Part shown: positions 15,785-24,409 of the stretch, in pieces
Layout: the number at the start of each line of letters is the position of its first letter
How positions within the stretch are numbered: the first letter of the stretch is position 1
Source of the DNA: Methanobacterium sp.
Lineage (GTDB): Archaea > Methanobacteriota > Methanobacteria > Methanobacteriales > Methanobacteriaceae
Assembly (NCBI GenBank): GCA_030017655.1
Contig: JASEIM010000014.1
Span: forward strand, 1-57,027
Direction of reading: 5' to 3'
DNA length: 57,027 nt
Position numbers and translations under genes: made by a program
Notes under the pieces: model-generated
Told to the model about the DNA's origin: nothing
Databases searched by the model: none
What the model saw: the letters and a program-made list of their open reading frames with translations, nothing else

Positions 15785-15972
15785 TCAAAATCTTCGATTT
15801 TGATGTTTACGAAGCTTTGCTTCGTAACCTCGAAAAATTTCATTTTTCACATGCAGCAAAAATCAAAGATTTTTGCATGCTATGAATTTTTGGTGCTTGC
15901 AAAACCAAATGTTTTGCAGCCGTGAAAATTTTCAATTTTCACATGCCCTGAAAATCTATGATTTTCGAGGGC
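15785..15972. repeat. array of at least seven mini-hairpins between the CRM gene and S19e
   Basis: Seven hairpins stand almost end to end. Left arms are TCAAAATC (15785, loop TTC), TTACGAAGC (15807, loop TTT), GAAAAA (15832), GCAAAAATC (15856, loop AAA), TGCAAAAC (15898, loop CAAAT), GTGAAAATT (15922, loop TTC) and GAAAATC (15950, loop TAT, with GCCCT/AGGGC outside). Each is matched by its own exact complement. The last unit overlaps the stop of the upstream CRM-domain gene and may also end its transcript. Confidence 0.85.
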
Positions 15973-16228
15973 TTTTTTTAAATATTACAGCAACATTTCC
16001 TCTTAAATCAACTAGTTTAGAGTTAGATTTTTCGATTATATTGTTTATATAATTTTGTTTTTCTGAAGATATATTTTTTGCAAACTTTAATTTTATTACT
16101 TCGTGAGCTTTAAGCTGTCTTTTTATTTCATCAATAACATTCTGGTTGATTCCAGATTTTCCAATATTAATGGTGATTGTTGAAAGTGATCTATTCATTA
16201 ATTCCTTTTTTGATAATGCAGGATTCAA
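15956..16228 (-). CDS. YhbY-type CRM-domain RNA-binding protein
   Basis: A 90-residue single CRM/YhbY domain. 'INIGKSGINQNVIDEIKRQL' holds the Ile-Gly-Lys motif of the family, followed by 'LVDLRGNVAVIFKKS', equivalent to the 'G..vvLYR' strand. YhbY binds pre-50S particles in bacteria; archaeal members are presumed ribosome-assembly factors. A TTG at 16228 with GGAGG seven bases upstream gives the full N-terminal helix; an ATG at 16198 would shorten it. It overlaps the Rpp21 gene by 38 bases. The stop lies inside a hairpin. Confidence 0.85.
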   Translation of the reverse strand: MNPALSKKELMNRSLSTITINIGKSGINQNVIDEIKRQLKAHEVIKLKFAKNISSEKQNYINNIIEKSNSKLVDLRGNVAVIFKKSPRKS

Positions 16229-16562
16229 TCTTTTTCCTCCTTTTATCCTTTATCTCTCTTATATATGGAACCTTCATTACATTTCCACATTCAAAACATT
16301 TAATAGTAACCGATGAATCTTTTAACCTGATCTGGCAGTTCTTTCCTGGTTTCAGGAATTTATAACAGTTTTTACAGAATCTCCTCTTCCAGATTCTGGG
16401 CATTCTTATATTGTATTTGGTTGCAATGTTTCTGGCCATCTGGACGTATCGGTGCGACCGTTCAGGATGGGTATTGAATGATTCATCTGCAAGTTTAAAG
16501 AGAATATCAATCCTTTCTCTTGCTATTTTTAACATCCATTGCGGTCTTCTTCCCCTTCTCAA
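16191..16562 (-). CDS. rnp4: ribonuclease P protein component 4 (Rpp21)
   Basis: A 123-residue protein. The N-terminal helices 'RGRRPQWMLKIARERIDILF' and 'AMRYV-like' segment 'RYVQMARNIATKYNIRMPRI' precede a zinc ribbon with 'CKNCYKFLKPGKNC' and 'KCFECGNVMKVPYI'. Rpp21 pairs with Rpp29 to support the specificity domain of archaeal RNase P. The frame runs to a TTG at 16580, but TTG at 16562 has GGGG seven bases upstream and matches the usual 'RRGRRP' start. It overlaps the CRM gene. Confidence 0.93.
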   Translation of the reverse strand: MRRGRRPQWMLKIARERIDILFKLADESFNTHPERSHRYVQMARNIATKYNIRMPRIWKRRFCKNCYKFLKPGKNCQIRLKDSSVTIKCFECGNVMKVPYIREIKDKRRKKIESCIIKKGINE

Positions 16563-16814
16563 ATTATGGCCCCAAAGCAATCGTTGTTAATATTCAGAAC
16601 ATAGAAATTGGTCTTAAGCTCTTATGCTGGGGGTTTGAATTGTTAAATCCATATTTAATACAGTATTTTATTTCATGGAATTAACATCATCAATAATCCT
16701 CAATATAACATATAATATACTTAAGAATAATATTGTAATTTATTTAATATTCTCTTTAAAAAGCTTTTCCCTTTTCTGTTAAATAATAAAAATGATTTTA
16801 TATTAAACTTTATG

Positions 16815-17363
16815 TTAAAAATCATTTAAATATTCCAAAAAATCCACACTACCTGCTGGAAACTTTTTATCACCATTTATCACATCAATTATTAAATCTA
16901 CAACTTCTTCAGGCGCAATACTGCTTGTATCTATTTCATTTACCTTATCTCCATGAATTTCGTGTGCTTCATAGGAACAGAGATCAATTGCCTCTGCTTC
17001 AATATTTTCACGGATTTTACTTTTTTCCCATCCTTTGGTTTCCATACGCCGCTTCAAAACATCAGGATTGGCTCTTAAAACTATGACAATATCAGAATTT
17101 TCAAAAAGATGTGAAAGATGCCCTTCAATGATAGTAAAATTATTATTAATTTCACCTACTATTCTGTTCATTTCATCAAATAAAGCATCTAAATCCACAA
17201 TTTTATATTTCCGTACTTCATCAATACTTGTGTACAGATGTTTTTCCTCTACAAGTTGATTGATATCAATAAGACATGCATCTAACCTTTCTGCAAGCAG
17301 GCTTGAAACTGTTGTTTTTCCAACTCCTGGTGTTCCAGTAATGAGTATGATCATGCTATTCAT
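16815..17363 (-). CDS. Fap7/hCINAP-like adenylate kinase
   Basis: A 182-residue P-loop kinase. Walker A is 'ITGTPGVGKTTVSSLLAERL' at the N-terminus; 'IVDLDALFDEMNRIV' and 'TIIEGHLSHLF' follow, and 'VLRANPDVLKRRMETKGWEK' is the lid region. This is the archaeal Fap7 (adenylate kinase isoenzyme 6) type, which acts in 18S/16S rRNA maturation with S11 rather than in bulk nucleotide balance. It lies four bases after thi4, so they are co-transcribed. A second ATG at 17354 is possible; neither has a clear ribosome-binding site. Confidence 0.9.
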   Translation of the reverse strand: MNSMIILITGTPGVGKTTVSSLLAERLDACLIDINQLVEEKHLYTSIDEVRKYKIVDLDALFDEMNRIVGEINNNFTIIEGHLSHLFENSDIVIVLRANPDVLKRRMETKGWEKSKIRENIEAEAIDLCSYEAHEIHGDKVNEIDTSSIAPEEVVDLIIDVINGDKKFPAGSVDFLEYLNDF

Positions 17364-17367
17364 AATT

Positions 17368-18147
17368 TTATTTTAATTTTTCAATGAGTATCTGGGCTAT
17401 TCTTTCCCCTGATAGGAGCATTCCACCAAATATTGGACCCATTCGTGGGGATCCATAAACTGCGTTTGCAGCCATTCCTGCAACGTACAATCCCGGATAA
17501 ACTTCTTTTGTATTATCCATCAGGGCTTTTTCTCCAATATCCGCCCACATTGGTTTTTCTCCAATGATTCTACCAGTTTCTGTGTTGAGTTTAGGCCCTA
17601 CCTTTCTTTCTACAACTTTTACCACTTCACAATCGTGTCCTGTGGCATCAACAACTGCTTTTGTCCGTATGGTGAGTGGATCAACATGTAATCCTCCCAT
17701 TTCAACTGCACTCCAGTTTAAAACAAGTCCAGTTATATCTGGCTTTTCCTGGATCATTACATCTTCAATACTCATTAAATTAAAGACTTTAAGACCTGCT
17801 TGTGTTGCTTTAGAGCATAAAGTTGATACAGATTCTATAGAATCAGCCAGATAATAATCCTCTTCATATCTCACTGTTTTTATACCAAATTCGTCTAGAA
17901 TTCGCCTACTTTCTTCCTGAACAACTATTTTATTAAACATCATGCCGCCGCCCCACATTCCGCCGCCGATGCTTAATTTTCTTTCAAATAAAGCTACTTT
18001 AATGCCTGCTTTTGCAAGATAATACCCTGCTGTAAGTCCTGCAGGGCCTCCTCCACCAATAGCAACATCAATATCAGTGTAATCCAGGAAATCTTCCATA
18101 AAGCTTTTTATTATCGCTTTTGATATAACCACATCATCTAATTTCAT
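17368..18147 (-). CDS. thi4: sulfide-dependent thiazole synthase Thi4
   Basis: A 259-residue FAD/NAD-fold enzyme that makes the adenylated thiazole of thiamine from NAD and glycine. The dinucleotide fold is 'IGGGGPAGLTAGYYLAKAGI', followed by 'ERKLSIGGGMWGGGMMFNKI' and the C-terminal 'YGSPRMGPIFGGMLLSG'. The site that is a suicidal Cys in yeast reads His here ('GGLHVDPLTIRT'), as in methanogen enzymes that use free sulfide and iron and turn over many times. GGTGA precedes the ATG. Confidence 0.95.
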   Translation of the reverse strand: MKLDDVVISKAIIKSFMEDFLDYTDIDVAIGGGGPAGLTAGYYLAKAGIKVALFERKLSIGGGMWGGGMMFNKIVVQEESRRILDEFGIKTVRYEEDYYLADSIESVSTLCSKATQAGLKVFNLMSIEDVMIQEKPDITGLVLNWSAVEMGGLHVDPLTIRTKAVVDATGHDCEVVKVVERKVGPKLNTETGRIIGEKPMWADIGEKALMDNTKEVYPGLYVAGMAANAVYGSPRMGPIFGGMLLSGERIAQILIEKLK

Positions 18148-18191
18148 TTTTTCACCATTCTATTTTATGATCATTCTTTAATTAACGACAG

Positions 18192-19286
18192 TTATTTTTT
18201 AACTATTATTCTTAAAACATCTTTATCATTTAACACATGTTCAAGGCCCACCTTCTGCCCTTCGAACTTTACCGATGTCCCCCAAACTTTTGCATGCCTG
18301 AAATTCCTTACAAAATCACGATGGAGCTTATTTGCCACATCCCTAACAGTTGATCCTTTTCGAATTATTAAGGGCTCTTCATAATCTGCTTTTTTACCCT
18401 GCGGTTTCAAAAAGATACGGATTAAAGCGAGCTTATCAAATATTTTTCGTTTAAGATCCTCAATATTAGTTTGCTTATTTGCAGATATAAAAATCGCATC
18501 AGGTATATCTGATTTAAGTTCCTCCAGATATTTTTTATCAACCAGATCTATTTTATTTACAACCTTTAGCATGGGAATGTAGCAGCAGCTTAAATCCAGA
18601 CTGTCAATAAATTGATCCATGGTCACATTATCACGAATCAGAATATCTGCACTGTGTATTCCATATTCATTCAGGATGGATCTGATCGTCTTTTCATCTA
18701 TATTGGTAAGTTCTACTGTAGAAGAAATTGTAAGGCCTCCAAGCTTTTTAGGCTTTACAGTAACATCAGGTCTGGTCTGGTTTGGCCTTATGCCAATATT
18801 TTTCAACTCTTCTGTAATTACGTTAATATGCTGGGGATTAAAAACGTCAAGAACTATTAAAACCAGGTCTGCATTCCTGGCAACAGATAAAATCTCCTTT
18901 CCTCTCCCTTTACCCTTGGAAGCTCCAGTAATTATTCCAGGAATATCAAATATCTGGATTTTAGCCCCTTCATATTCCATAATCCCAGGGATTATCTCAA
19001 GTGTTGTAAATTCGTATTCTCCAATTTTAGATTCTGCATTGGTAAGATCATTGAGAAGCGTTGATTTTCCAACAGATGGAAATCCAACCAGCACTACTGT
19101 AGAGTCTCCACTCTTTTTAACATGAAATCCTTTCCCCTTAGTACCTGAACTGCTCCTTTGCAGGGATTCTTCTTTTAACTTTGATAATTTAGCCTTAAGT
19201 TTACCTATGTGGTGTGATGTGGCCTTATTATACGGCGTTTTTTGAATTTCTTCTTCAATTTTTTTAATTCTATCTTCAAGAGCCAT
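18192..19286 (-). CDS. DRG-type OBG GTPase with TGS domain
   Basis: A 364-residue GTPase. A basic helical N-terminus is followed by G1 'LVGFPSVGKSTLLNDLTNAE', 'TLEIIPGIMEY', 'DIPGIITGASKGKGRGKEIL' and 'VVNKIDLVD'. The last 75 residues form a TGS domain ending 'NDKDVLRIIVKK'. DRG proteins bind ribosomes. The start at 19286 (ATG) is preferred over the in-frame GTG at 19295, because GTGAG then serves as ribosome-binding site. First gene of the leftward run; a promoter probably lies in 19290-19430. Confidence 0.94.
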   Translation of the reverse strand: MALEDRIKKIEEEIQKTPYNKATSHHIGKLKAKLSKLKEESLQRSSSGTKGKGFHVKKSGDSTVVLVGFPSVGKSTLLNDLTNAESKIGEYEFTTLEIIPGIMEYEGAKIQIFDIPGIITGASKGKGRGKEILSVARNADLVLIVLDVFNPQHINVITEELKNIGIRPNQTRPDVTVKPKKLGGLTISSTVELTNIDEKTIRSILNEYGIHSADILIRDNVTMDQFIDSLDLSCCYIPMLKVVNKIDLVDKKYLEELKSDIPDAIFISANKQTNIEDLKRKIFDKLALIRIFLKPQGKKADYEEPLIIRKGSTVRDVANKLHRDFVRNFRHAKVWGTSVKFEGQKVGLEHVLNDKDVLRIIVKK

Positions 19287-19517
19287 AAATCTCACATAAA
19301 AGTAGTTAGATTAATAAAATGATTTATAAAAGTATATTCTAAATCAGGGTTTTCTAATAATTTCTAATACATAAATACTGCATATAAAATTCTACTTTAA
19401 ATCATAATAATGATTATTTAGTTAAATTTGATTAATATTAATCTTTTCATCCTTAAAAAAGTTTTTAATTATAAAATTTTATATCGTATAAAACTCATAT
19501 CTAACCATGGTGATATG

Positions 19518-19898
19518 ATGAATGTTAAAGAAATTATGATTGAAGGTGTGGAAACCATTGGTGAAGATGAAACTCTGGATACTGCTTTGAAAAAATCCAC
19601 CGAGGAGGGTGAAGGTGGAAGCCTTATAGTGGAAAAAAACGGAGAAGTTGTGGGAATAGTGACAACATGGGATGTTCTGGAAGCCATAAGCAGTAAAAAT
19701 AAATTAAATAATACTAAAGTTCATGATGCAATGGAAACTCACCTTGTAACTGTCCATACTGATACCCCTATTGAGGAAGCAGCGAAAGAAATGGTAGATC
19801 ATGGTATTTGGAGATTACCAGTTGAAGAAGCAGGCCAGATAGTGGGAATCATCAGTGCAACAGACATTCTTCTAAATGAAATACGAAGCATGATGTAA
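19518..19898 (+). CDS. tandem CBS-domain protein
   Basis: A 126-residue protein with two CBS motifs: 'VKEIMIEGVETIGEDETLDT' to 'VVGIVTTWDVLEAI', then 'VHDAMETHLVTVHTDTPIEE' to 'IVGIISATDILLNEI'. Such Bateman modules bind adenosyl compounds and usually act as sensors. The long open frame reaches a TTG at 19428, but GGTGAT at 19509-19514 points to the ATG at 19515 or 19518. It stands alone and converges with aglB, with a hairpin between them. Confidence 0.92.
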   Translation: MNVKEIMIEGVETIGEDETLDTALKKSTEEGEGGSLIVEKNGEVVGIVTTWDVLEAISSKNKLNNTKVHDAMETHLVTVHTDTPIEEAAKEMVDHGIWRLPVEEAGQIVGIISATDILLNEIRSMM

Positions 19899-19928
19899 AT
19901 CTAAAAAATGACAAAAAAAATAAATTAT

Positions 19929-19951
19929 TAGATTCCAGCAGTAGGAATCTA
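19929..19951. terminator. hairpin between convergent CBS gene and aglB
   Basis: TAGATTCC and its perfect complement GGAATCTA close a seven-base loop in the 60 bases between two convergent stop codons. On the plus strand it follows an A-rich stretch and on the minus strand it is followed by T-rich sequence, so it could work in both directions. Archaea mainly need T runs, so the assignment is moderate. Confidence 0.5.
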
Positions 19952-19958
19952 TTCATCT

Positions 19959-22361
19959 TTAACTTACATTCCAGACAATTACACCTGGTTGAGCATGGGC
20001 GAGCTTAAATCTGGTCAGTCCATAACCACCCATAAACATCAATCTTGTAAACATTGAATCTTCAAGTTCTTTATTCATAGCCACTGCTATTAATGAATTG
20101 TTCTCCTGTATGAACAGGATACTTACAGGACTATCATTAGTGACAATCTGATTATATACAAGTTTACCATTTTGGATAAATATGAGTTTATGGGGCTCAA
20201 TTCTTGTATTGTTTGCCTGTAACCATGCGCTAAAGCTGGATCCGTTAATCTGACCACCAACCCCATTTTCAGCATTAATGGTTACAGTACTTCCAGTAAC
20301 ATTTGTAGTTGCTCCACTTACTGAATACATATAACCCTGTCCTGTATTTTCCTTAAAGTTCCAGCTTCCAAAGTAAGACCACCAGCCCGCTTTTCCTATC
20401 ATGTCACTGCTTGTTATAAACACATGAGGGCTTGGTTTATCTGGATGGGTGTATTTTAAGACATTTTGAGCCTGATCAGGAGTTAATTTATATTCGTTCA
20501 ACATAATGGTTTGAGCAGCGTTTTTGTCAACTTGCAGGATCTTGTCCAATATCTCAACACTTTTAGCTGTATCTCTGGTATAATTTTCAAGAGTTAAATA
20601 ACCTAAATCACCACTTGAAGTAAGCATTCTAAGTATACCTGCCGATAAGTTCTCATTATTTGTTAACAGGGCTTTTCCAACCCAATATGCCCTCGGATTA
20701 TTTTGAGATCCACCATCAAAAGTTGTAGGTCGATCGCCAACAGCTTCAAATAAATAACCGTAATCCCACCATGAAGTTATTACAGTTTCATTTGAGGTAT
20801 TATTTTTAATCCAGCTCATGGAGTTATAAAATGAATCATCAGAACCTGGAACTACTGAATTTGAAATACCATATGCTCCGGATACTGCAGGGTATGAAAC
20901 CAGCGCTATTAGCAACAGAATAGCCACCGCACAGTATTTAGTATTTTTAATGTATTTATTGACGGATGGTGCAATTAAACCTATGAAGATACCCGCACCT
21001 AATGCAATTGGTAATGAAAATGTTGCAATGAATCTGGAACCCTTTGTCATTGCATATGCGGTAATTAAAAGCCATATGGAGAATAAAACCGCATATAAAA
21101 CATATTCTTTCTTAGTTTCCATTAACTTACGCTTATCTGCAGTTCCTTTATTTCCTTTTACAGTATCTTTTCTTTCGGTTTTTTCTTCAACATTTTTCTG
21201 TATATTTTTTCTTCTTCCCTTTCTCCGGGGCTTCTTTTTTATTTTAGGAGCTTCTTGCTTAACAGCTTTCTTCCCATCTTTTGACTGTAATTTCCATATA
21301 AGTAATGGAACACTTAAAATACCTAATAAAAATGCCCCGATGCCTCCAACCCCATTTAGAACTGAAGAAAATGTGGGTATTTGAAGTTCAGATATAGAAA
21401 CAAGCACACTTGGATATGCTGCATTTGTAGCAGATGAAAGGAGCTGATTCACCACCAAAGGCCGGAATAACGTATTGATAAATCCTGATAATCCTGAATT
21501 AATTATTATTAGGATAGAACTGGCCAGTACAACTACGGCAACTGAAAATAATGCTTTTTGATCTATAAACCATTCAAATTTGCTTGAATATTCTTTTACA
21601 GGCTTGATTGTTTTCATTCCCAATAAATAATTAGAAACAAGCAAATAAATCACTGCTGAGCCAACGATGATGTAAAATATGTACCACCATCCTTCCCAGG
21701 CAAGAGTAAAAAGGAAAAGTGAAATAACCGTCAATATTACAAAAATTGACCTATTTCTGATGCTTTTTACCCTTATACTTTCAATAAAGAACCATACAAT
21801 CAAAATGGGGAAAAGCATGTTAAACATGTCTGTATCAAAAAAGCCCGCAAATGTATGGGAAAAGTAAAATGGCGCTACACCAACTAAAATTCCCGCGGTT
21901 ATTCCTCCAAAATCATTAGTAATTCTTCTTATAAATAAGTAAGCAGGAATTACACAAATAGATGCTATGAACGGGGCCATCCAGAAGGCTACCGTTACTA
22001 AAGATACATCGCTGAATATATTGACAAATTTATAGATAAATGCAGTAAGATATACTATTAGAGGAGGATATTCCGCTGTTCTTCCAGGAGGAAAATATGA
22101 ATGCAGATCCCATTGAGTATTATTTATAATAGTATCTCCTAAATGTCCATTATTCAGATAATTTTGAGTCAGCCTGTAATTATAATATGAATCCATTTCA
22201 CTGAAATATGGAAGGCCATCTTGATCCTGATAAAAAGCCTTCATATCATCTGGAATTATATTTAAATTAGCTGATTCAGCCCTAAGGAAAAATGATAATG
22301 AAAAAAGCAAAATTATTATAATTATTGGTTTGGATTTAGATAAAAACTCTTTTGCATTCAT
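19959..22361 (-). CDS. aglB: oligosaccharyltransferase AglB (STT3 family)
   Basis: An 800-residue enzyme that transfers lipid-linked glycan to Asn on surface proteins. One helix at the N-terminus is followed by the large loop with 'YYNYRLTQNYLNNGHLGD' and a dozen or so further helices. 'FAGFFDTDMFNMLFP' holds the metal-binding Asp pair and 'ITSWWDYGYLFEAVGDRPTT' near residue 528 holds the family's WWDYG motif. A charged Lys/Arg-rich loop lies near 360-400 ('KKKPRRKGRRKN'). The last 250 residues face outward. GAGGT precedes the ATG. Confidence 0.95.
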   Translation of the reverse strand: MNAKEFLSKSKPIIIIILLFSLSFFLRAESANLNIIPDDMKAFYQDQDGLPYFSEMDSYYNYRLTQNYLNNGHLGDTIINNTQWDLHSYFPPGRTAEYPPLIVYLTAFIYKFVNIFSDVSLVTVAFWMAPFIASICVIPAYLFIRRITNDFGGITAGILVGVAPFYFSHTFAGFFDTDMFNMLFPILIVWFFIESIRVKSIRNRSIFVILTVISLFLFTLAWEGWWYIFYIIVGSAVIYLLVSNYLLGMKTIKPVKEYSSKFEWFIDQKALFSVAVVVLASSILIIINSGLSGFINTLFRPLVVNQLLSSATNAAYPSVLVSISELQIPTFSSVLNGVGGIGAFLLGILSVPLLIWKLQSKDGKKAVKQEAPKIKKKPRRKGRRKNIQKNVEEKTERKDTVKGNKGTADKRKLMETKKEYVLYAVLFSIWLLITAYAMTKGSRFIATFSLPIALGAGIFIGLIAPSVNKYIKNTKYCAVAILLLIALVSYPAVSGAYGISNSVVPGSDDSFYNSMSWIKNNTSNETVITSWWDYGYLFEAVGDRPTTFDGGSQNNPRAYWVGKALLTNNENLSAGILRMLTSSGDLGYLTLENYTRDTAKSVEILDKILQVDKNAAQTIMLNEYKLTPDQAQNVLKYTHPDKPSPHVFITSSDMIGKAGWWSYFGSWNFKENTGQGYMYSVSGATTNVTGSTVTINAENGVGGQINGSSFSAWLQANNTRIEPHKLIFIQNGKLVYNQIVTNDSPVSILFIQENNSLIAVAMNKELEDSMFTRLMFMGGYGLTRFKLAHAQPGVIVWNVS

Positions 22362-22547
22362 ATTGAAACCTCTGGTTTTGTTGAAATCACTTATTTCAAG
22401 AATTTATTTTAAAAGTATTTAAAAGTTTATAATGAAAATCCGGCAAAATAACCATGAAATCAAGAAGATCAAATTAAACCTATCAAAATAGATTTAGTTG
22501 CATAATATTAATTACAGTCAATATCTCATTTTTTAAAGCATAGATTC

Positions 22548-23330
22548 TTATTTTCTGATTACATACACCGTTTGAAAGAAAATATTGTTTTTATTAAGTA
22601 TATGAAACTTTTTTTTAAGGCAATGTTCTAATTTTTTATGATTAAATCCTATATGGCTTTCAAATCTCCATTTTTTCTCAAGATCATCCGTTCTATTAAG
22701 AAATCCTGCATAAAACAATTCTTTCCATGATAATTCTTCTTTATACATTCCAAGAATGGAAAGACCAAATCTTTGTAATAAAAAGCTTAAACCAACCATA
22801 TTGGGCACGGAAATAATTATTATTCCATCCTCATTAACCAGCGAAGATATCTCACATAAAAAATCAATTTTTGATTCATATAATTTGTTTTTATCCCCAA
22901 TATGTTCAAGAACTTCCAGTAAAAATAATACATCAAAAGAGCCATCTATATTTGACATTAACTCTTCAATTTTCATGCCCTGACTACATATACATTGACA
23001 ATTTTTCAAATTCATTTTATTAATTAAATTCTGGGAAATTTCAATATAATCAGGATCAATATCCACCCCTAAAACTTGAGGAAAATAATTAGATAAAGTA
23101 GGTAAAAAACATCCGTCAGCACAACCAAAGTCAATCACATTGGCCTTATTAAAATATTTTTCAGTTAACTTAAGGGCCTTTTCAAAATGAAATCTTTTGA
23201 TTTTAGAAACTACTGGATTTGAACTGAAATAATTATACTCAGAATATGTTTTAAATTTTTTATTATCTACCCAGAAACCTTTAGTTTCAAAGTCGTAATC
23301 TGGTTCAATAAACCTATTTTCAAAAACCAT
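22548..23330 (-). CDS. SAM-dependent methyltransferase
   Basis: A 260-residue class I methyltransferase. Motif I is 'NVIDFGCADGCFLPTLSNYF' near residue 75-95, motif II 'VLGVDIDPDYIEISQNLI', and post-I 'FDVLFLLEVLEHIGDKN'. The N-terminus ('WVDNKKFKTYSEYNYFSSNP') has a pattern of glycan or sugar methyltransferases. It sits next to aglB, so a role in cell-surface glycan methylation is plausible. GGGGAT before the ATG at 23330 decides the start; the TTG two codons earlier has none. Confidence 0.85.
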   Translation of the reverse strand: MVFENRFIEPDYDFETKGFWVDNKKFKTYSEYNYFSSNPVVSKIKRFHFEKALKLTEKYFNKANVIDFGCADGCFLPTLSNYFPQVLGVDIDPDYIEISQNLINKMNLKNCQCICSQGMKIEELMSNIDGSFDVLFLLEVLEHIGDKNKLYESKIDFLCEISSLVNEDGIIIISVPNMVGLSFLLQRFGLSILGMYKEELSWKELFYAGFLNRTDDLEKKWRFESHIGFNHKKLEHCLKKKFHILNKNNIFFQTVYVIRK

Positions 23331-23550
23331 TTTCAAATCCCCATTTATACCATTATTTAGAATTATACTATTTAAAGATTATAAATTAATTCAAATAAAC
23401 CAAACAGAGATAAAGAACTAAATTGATAGATTATTTTAAACATATTACTGCCTAAAAGTTTAATAAAATACTTCGAAAGCATTAAATTTTAAAAAAGGGT
23501 TAGGATTAATAATGAAATCCCTGACTTACCTCATTTAGCTTCTTGCTCTA

Positions 23551-23567
23551 CTGACTTTGTGAGTCAG
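23551..23567 (-). terminator. hairpin downstream of the leftward redox operon
   Basis: CTGACT and AGTCAG pair perfectly around TTGTG. It lies about 25 bases after the stop of the histidine-kinase remnant and could end transcription from the leftward operon, though no U run follows. It may instead belong to the mini-hairpin family. Confidence 0.35.
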
Positions 23568-23592
23568 AGGATAAAAAAGTCAACAAAAGATT

Positions 23593-23748
23593 TCATTCAT
23601 TAATTGGAATTATAAAATAAAAAGTAGAACATACAAAAAAATCACTTTCAACCCAAACATGCCTACCATTGCTTTCGGTGATTTTCTTTACAATAGCCAA
23701 TCCCATTCTTGCTTTTTGATATTCACCAATGGAAATGTATTCTTGAAA
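23593..23748 (-). pseudogene. remnant of a histidine kinase C-terminus
   Basis: About 50 codons that still read as the end of a HATPase domain. 'ARMGLAIVKKITESNGRHVW' matches the G2 box region, and 'VWVESDFFVCSTFYFIIPIN' matches 'IWVESELGKGSTFYFTLPIP' at the end of the intact kinase at 54416. The first glycine of the G box is gone, the 'GKG' turn is 'FVC', and there are no N or G1 boxes upstream. The preceding 36 codons of the open frame overlap the TMEM175 gene and are not kinase. A decayed copy. Confidence 0.75.
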
Positions 23749-23759
23749 ATTATTATGAT

Positions 23760-24383
23760 TTAACTTTTTTCTTCCATAGGTGCGGGTATGAGATAATAAA
23801 TTGCTATTAAAGTATAAATTAAATAAGATACTGGCAGGAATATTAGCGCGCAAATAGCTCCTATTGTATAGAATATTGGACTTACCATAGCTCTTTTAAA
23901 CCCTTTTCTTATTAATTCATGTGAAATGGATTCATCAACTAAATCATGTTTTGGAATATATATGTACATCAAAAGGAAGCTTAACCCCATAAAAGCCATT
24001 ACTACTCCATAAATAACCGCAGATACAGGTTGTAACGGATATTCTCCAACTAAAGCCGTTGGAAATGGAATTAAAACTATAAAAAATAGTAACAATCCAT
24101 TTAACAGCATTAAAGCGCGGTTAGACTTAACTATCATTTTAAATGTTTGGTGATGATTCATCCAGATAATATAGATTACCACAAAACTCAATGCAAAAAC
24201 AAAGAATTTAGGCCATAAAAGCATTAATTCATTGACAAATTCGGCTGATAAAAATTGATGGGGCATTTCAGGAACTTTAATCTCCAATACAAGCAGAGTA
24301 ATCACAATGGCAAAAACTCCATCACTGAACATTTCTAAACGATTGGTATCAGAACTTTCTGCTTTCAAAATATTTTTTATCAT
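23760..24383 (-). CDS. TMEM175/DUF1211-type membrane protein
   Basis: A 207-residue protein with six predicted helices. The first carries 'RLEMFSDGVFAIVITLLVLE', the R-x3-FSD motif of the TMEM175 potassium-channel family; prokaryotic members form tetrameric K+-permeable channels. GGAG lies six bases before the ATG at 24383, making the TTG four codons earlier unlikely. It follows the quinone-reductase-like gene by 26 bases and is probably the last intact gene of the leftward operon. Confidence 0.88.
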   Translation of the reverse strand: MIKNILKAESSDTNRLEMFSDGVFAIVITLLVLEIKVPEMPHQFLSAEFVNELMLLWPKFFVFALSFVVIYIIWMNHHQTFKMIVKSNRALMLLNGLLLFFIVLIPFPTALVGEYPLQPVSAVIYGVVMAFMGLSFLLMYIYIPKHDLVDESISHELIRKGFKRAMVSPIFYTIGAICALIFLPVSYLIYTLIAIYYLIPAPMEEKS

Positions 24384-24409
24384 CTTAAGCTCCAAAAAAG
24401 ATTATTGAA

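Noticed and set aside
15785..15972. Possible CRISPR array
   Set aside because: There is no constant repeat and no regular spacer; the units are self-complementary hairpins with differing arms.
20950..21384. 144-codon plus-strand frame opposite aglB
   Set aside because: Shadow of the conserved AglB gene; no ribosome-binding site or family.
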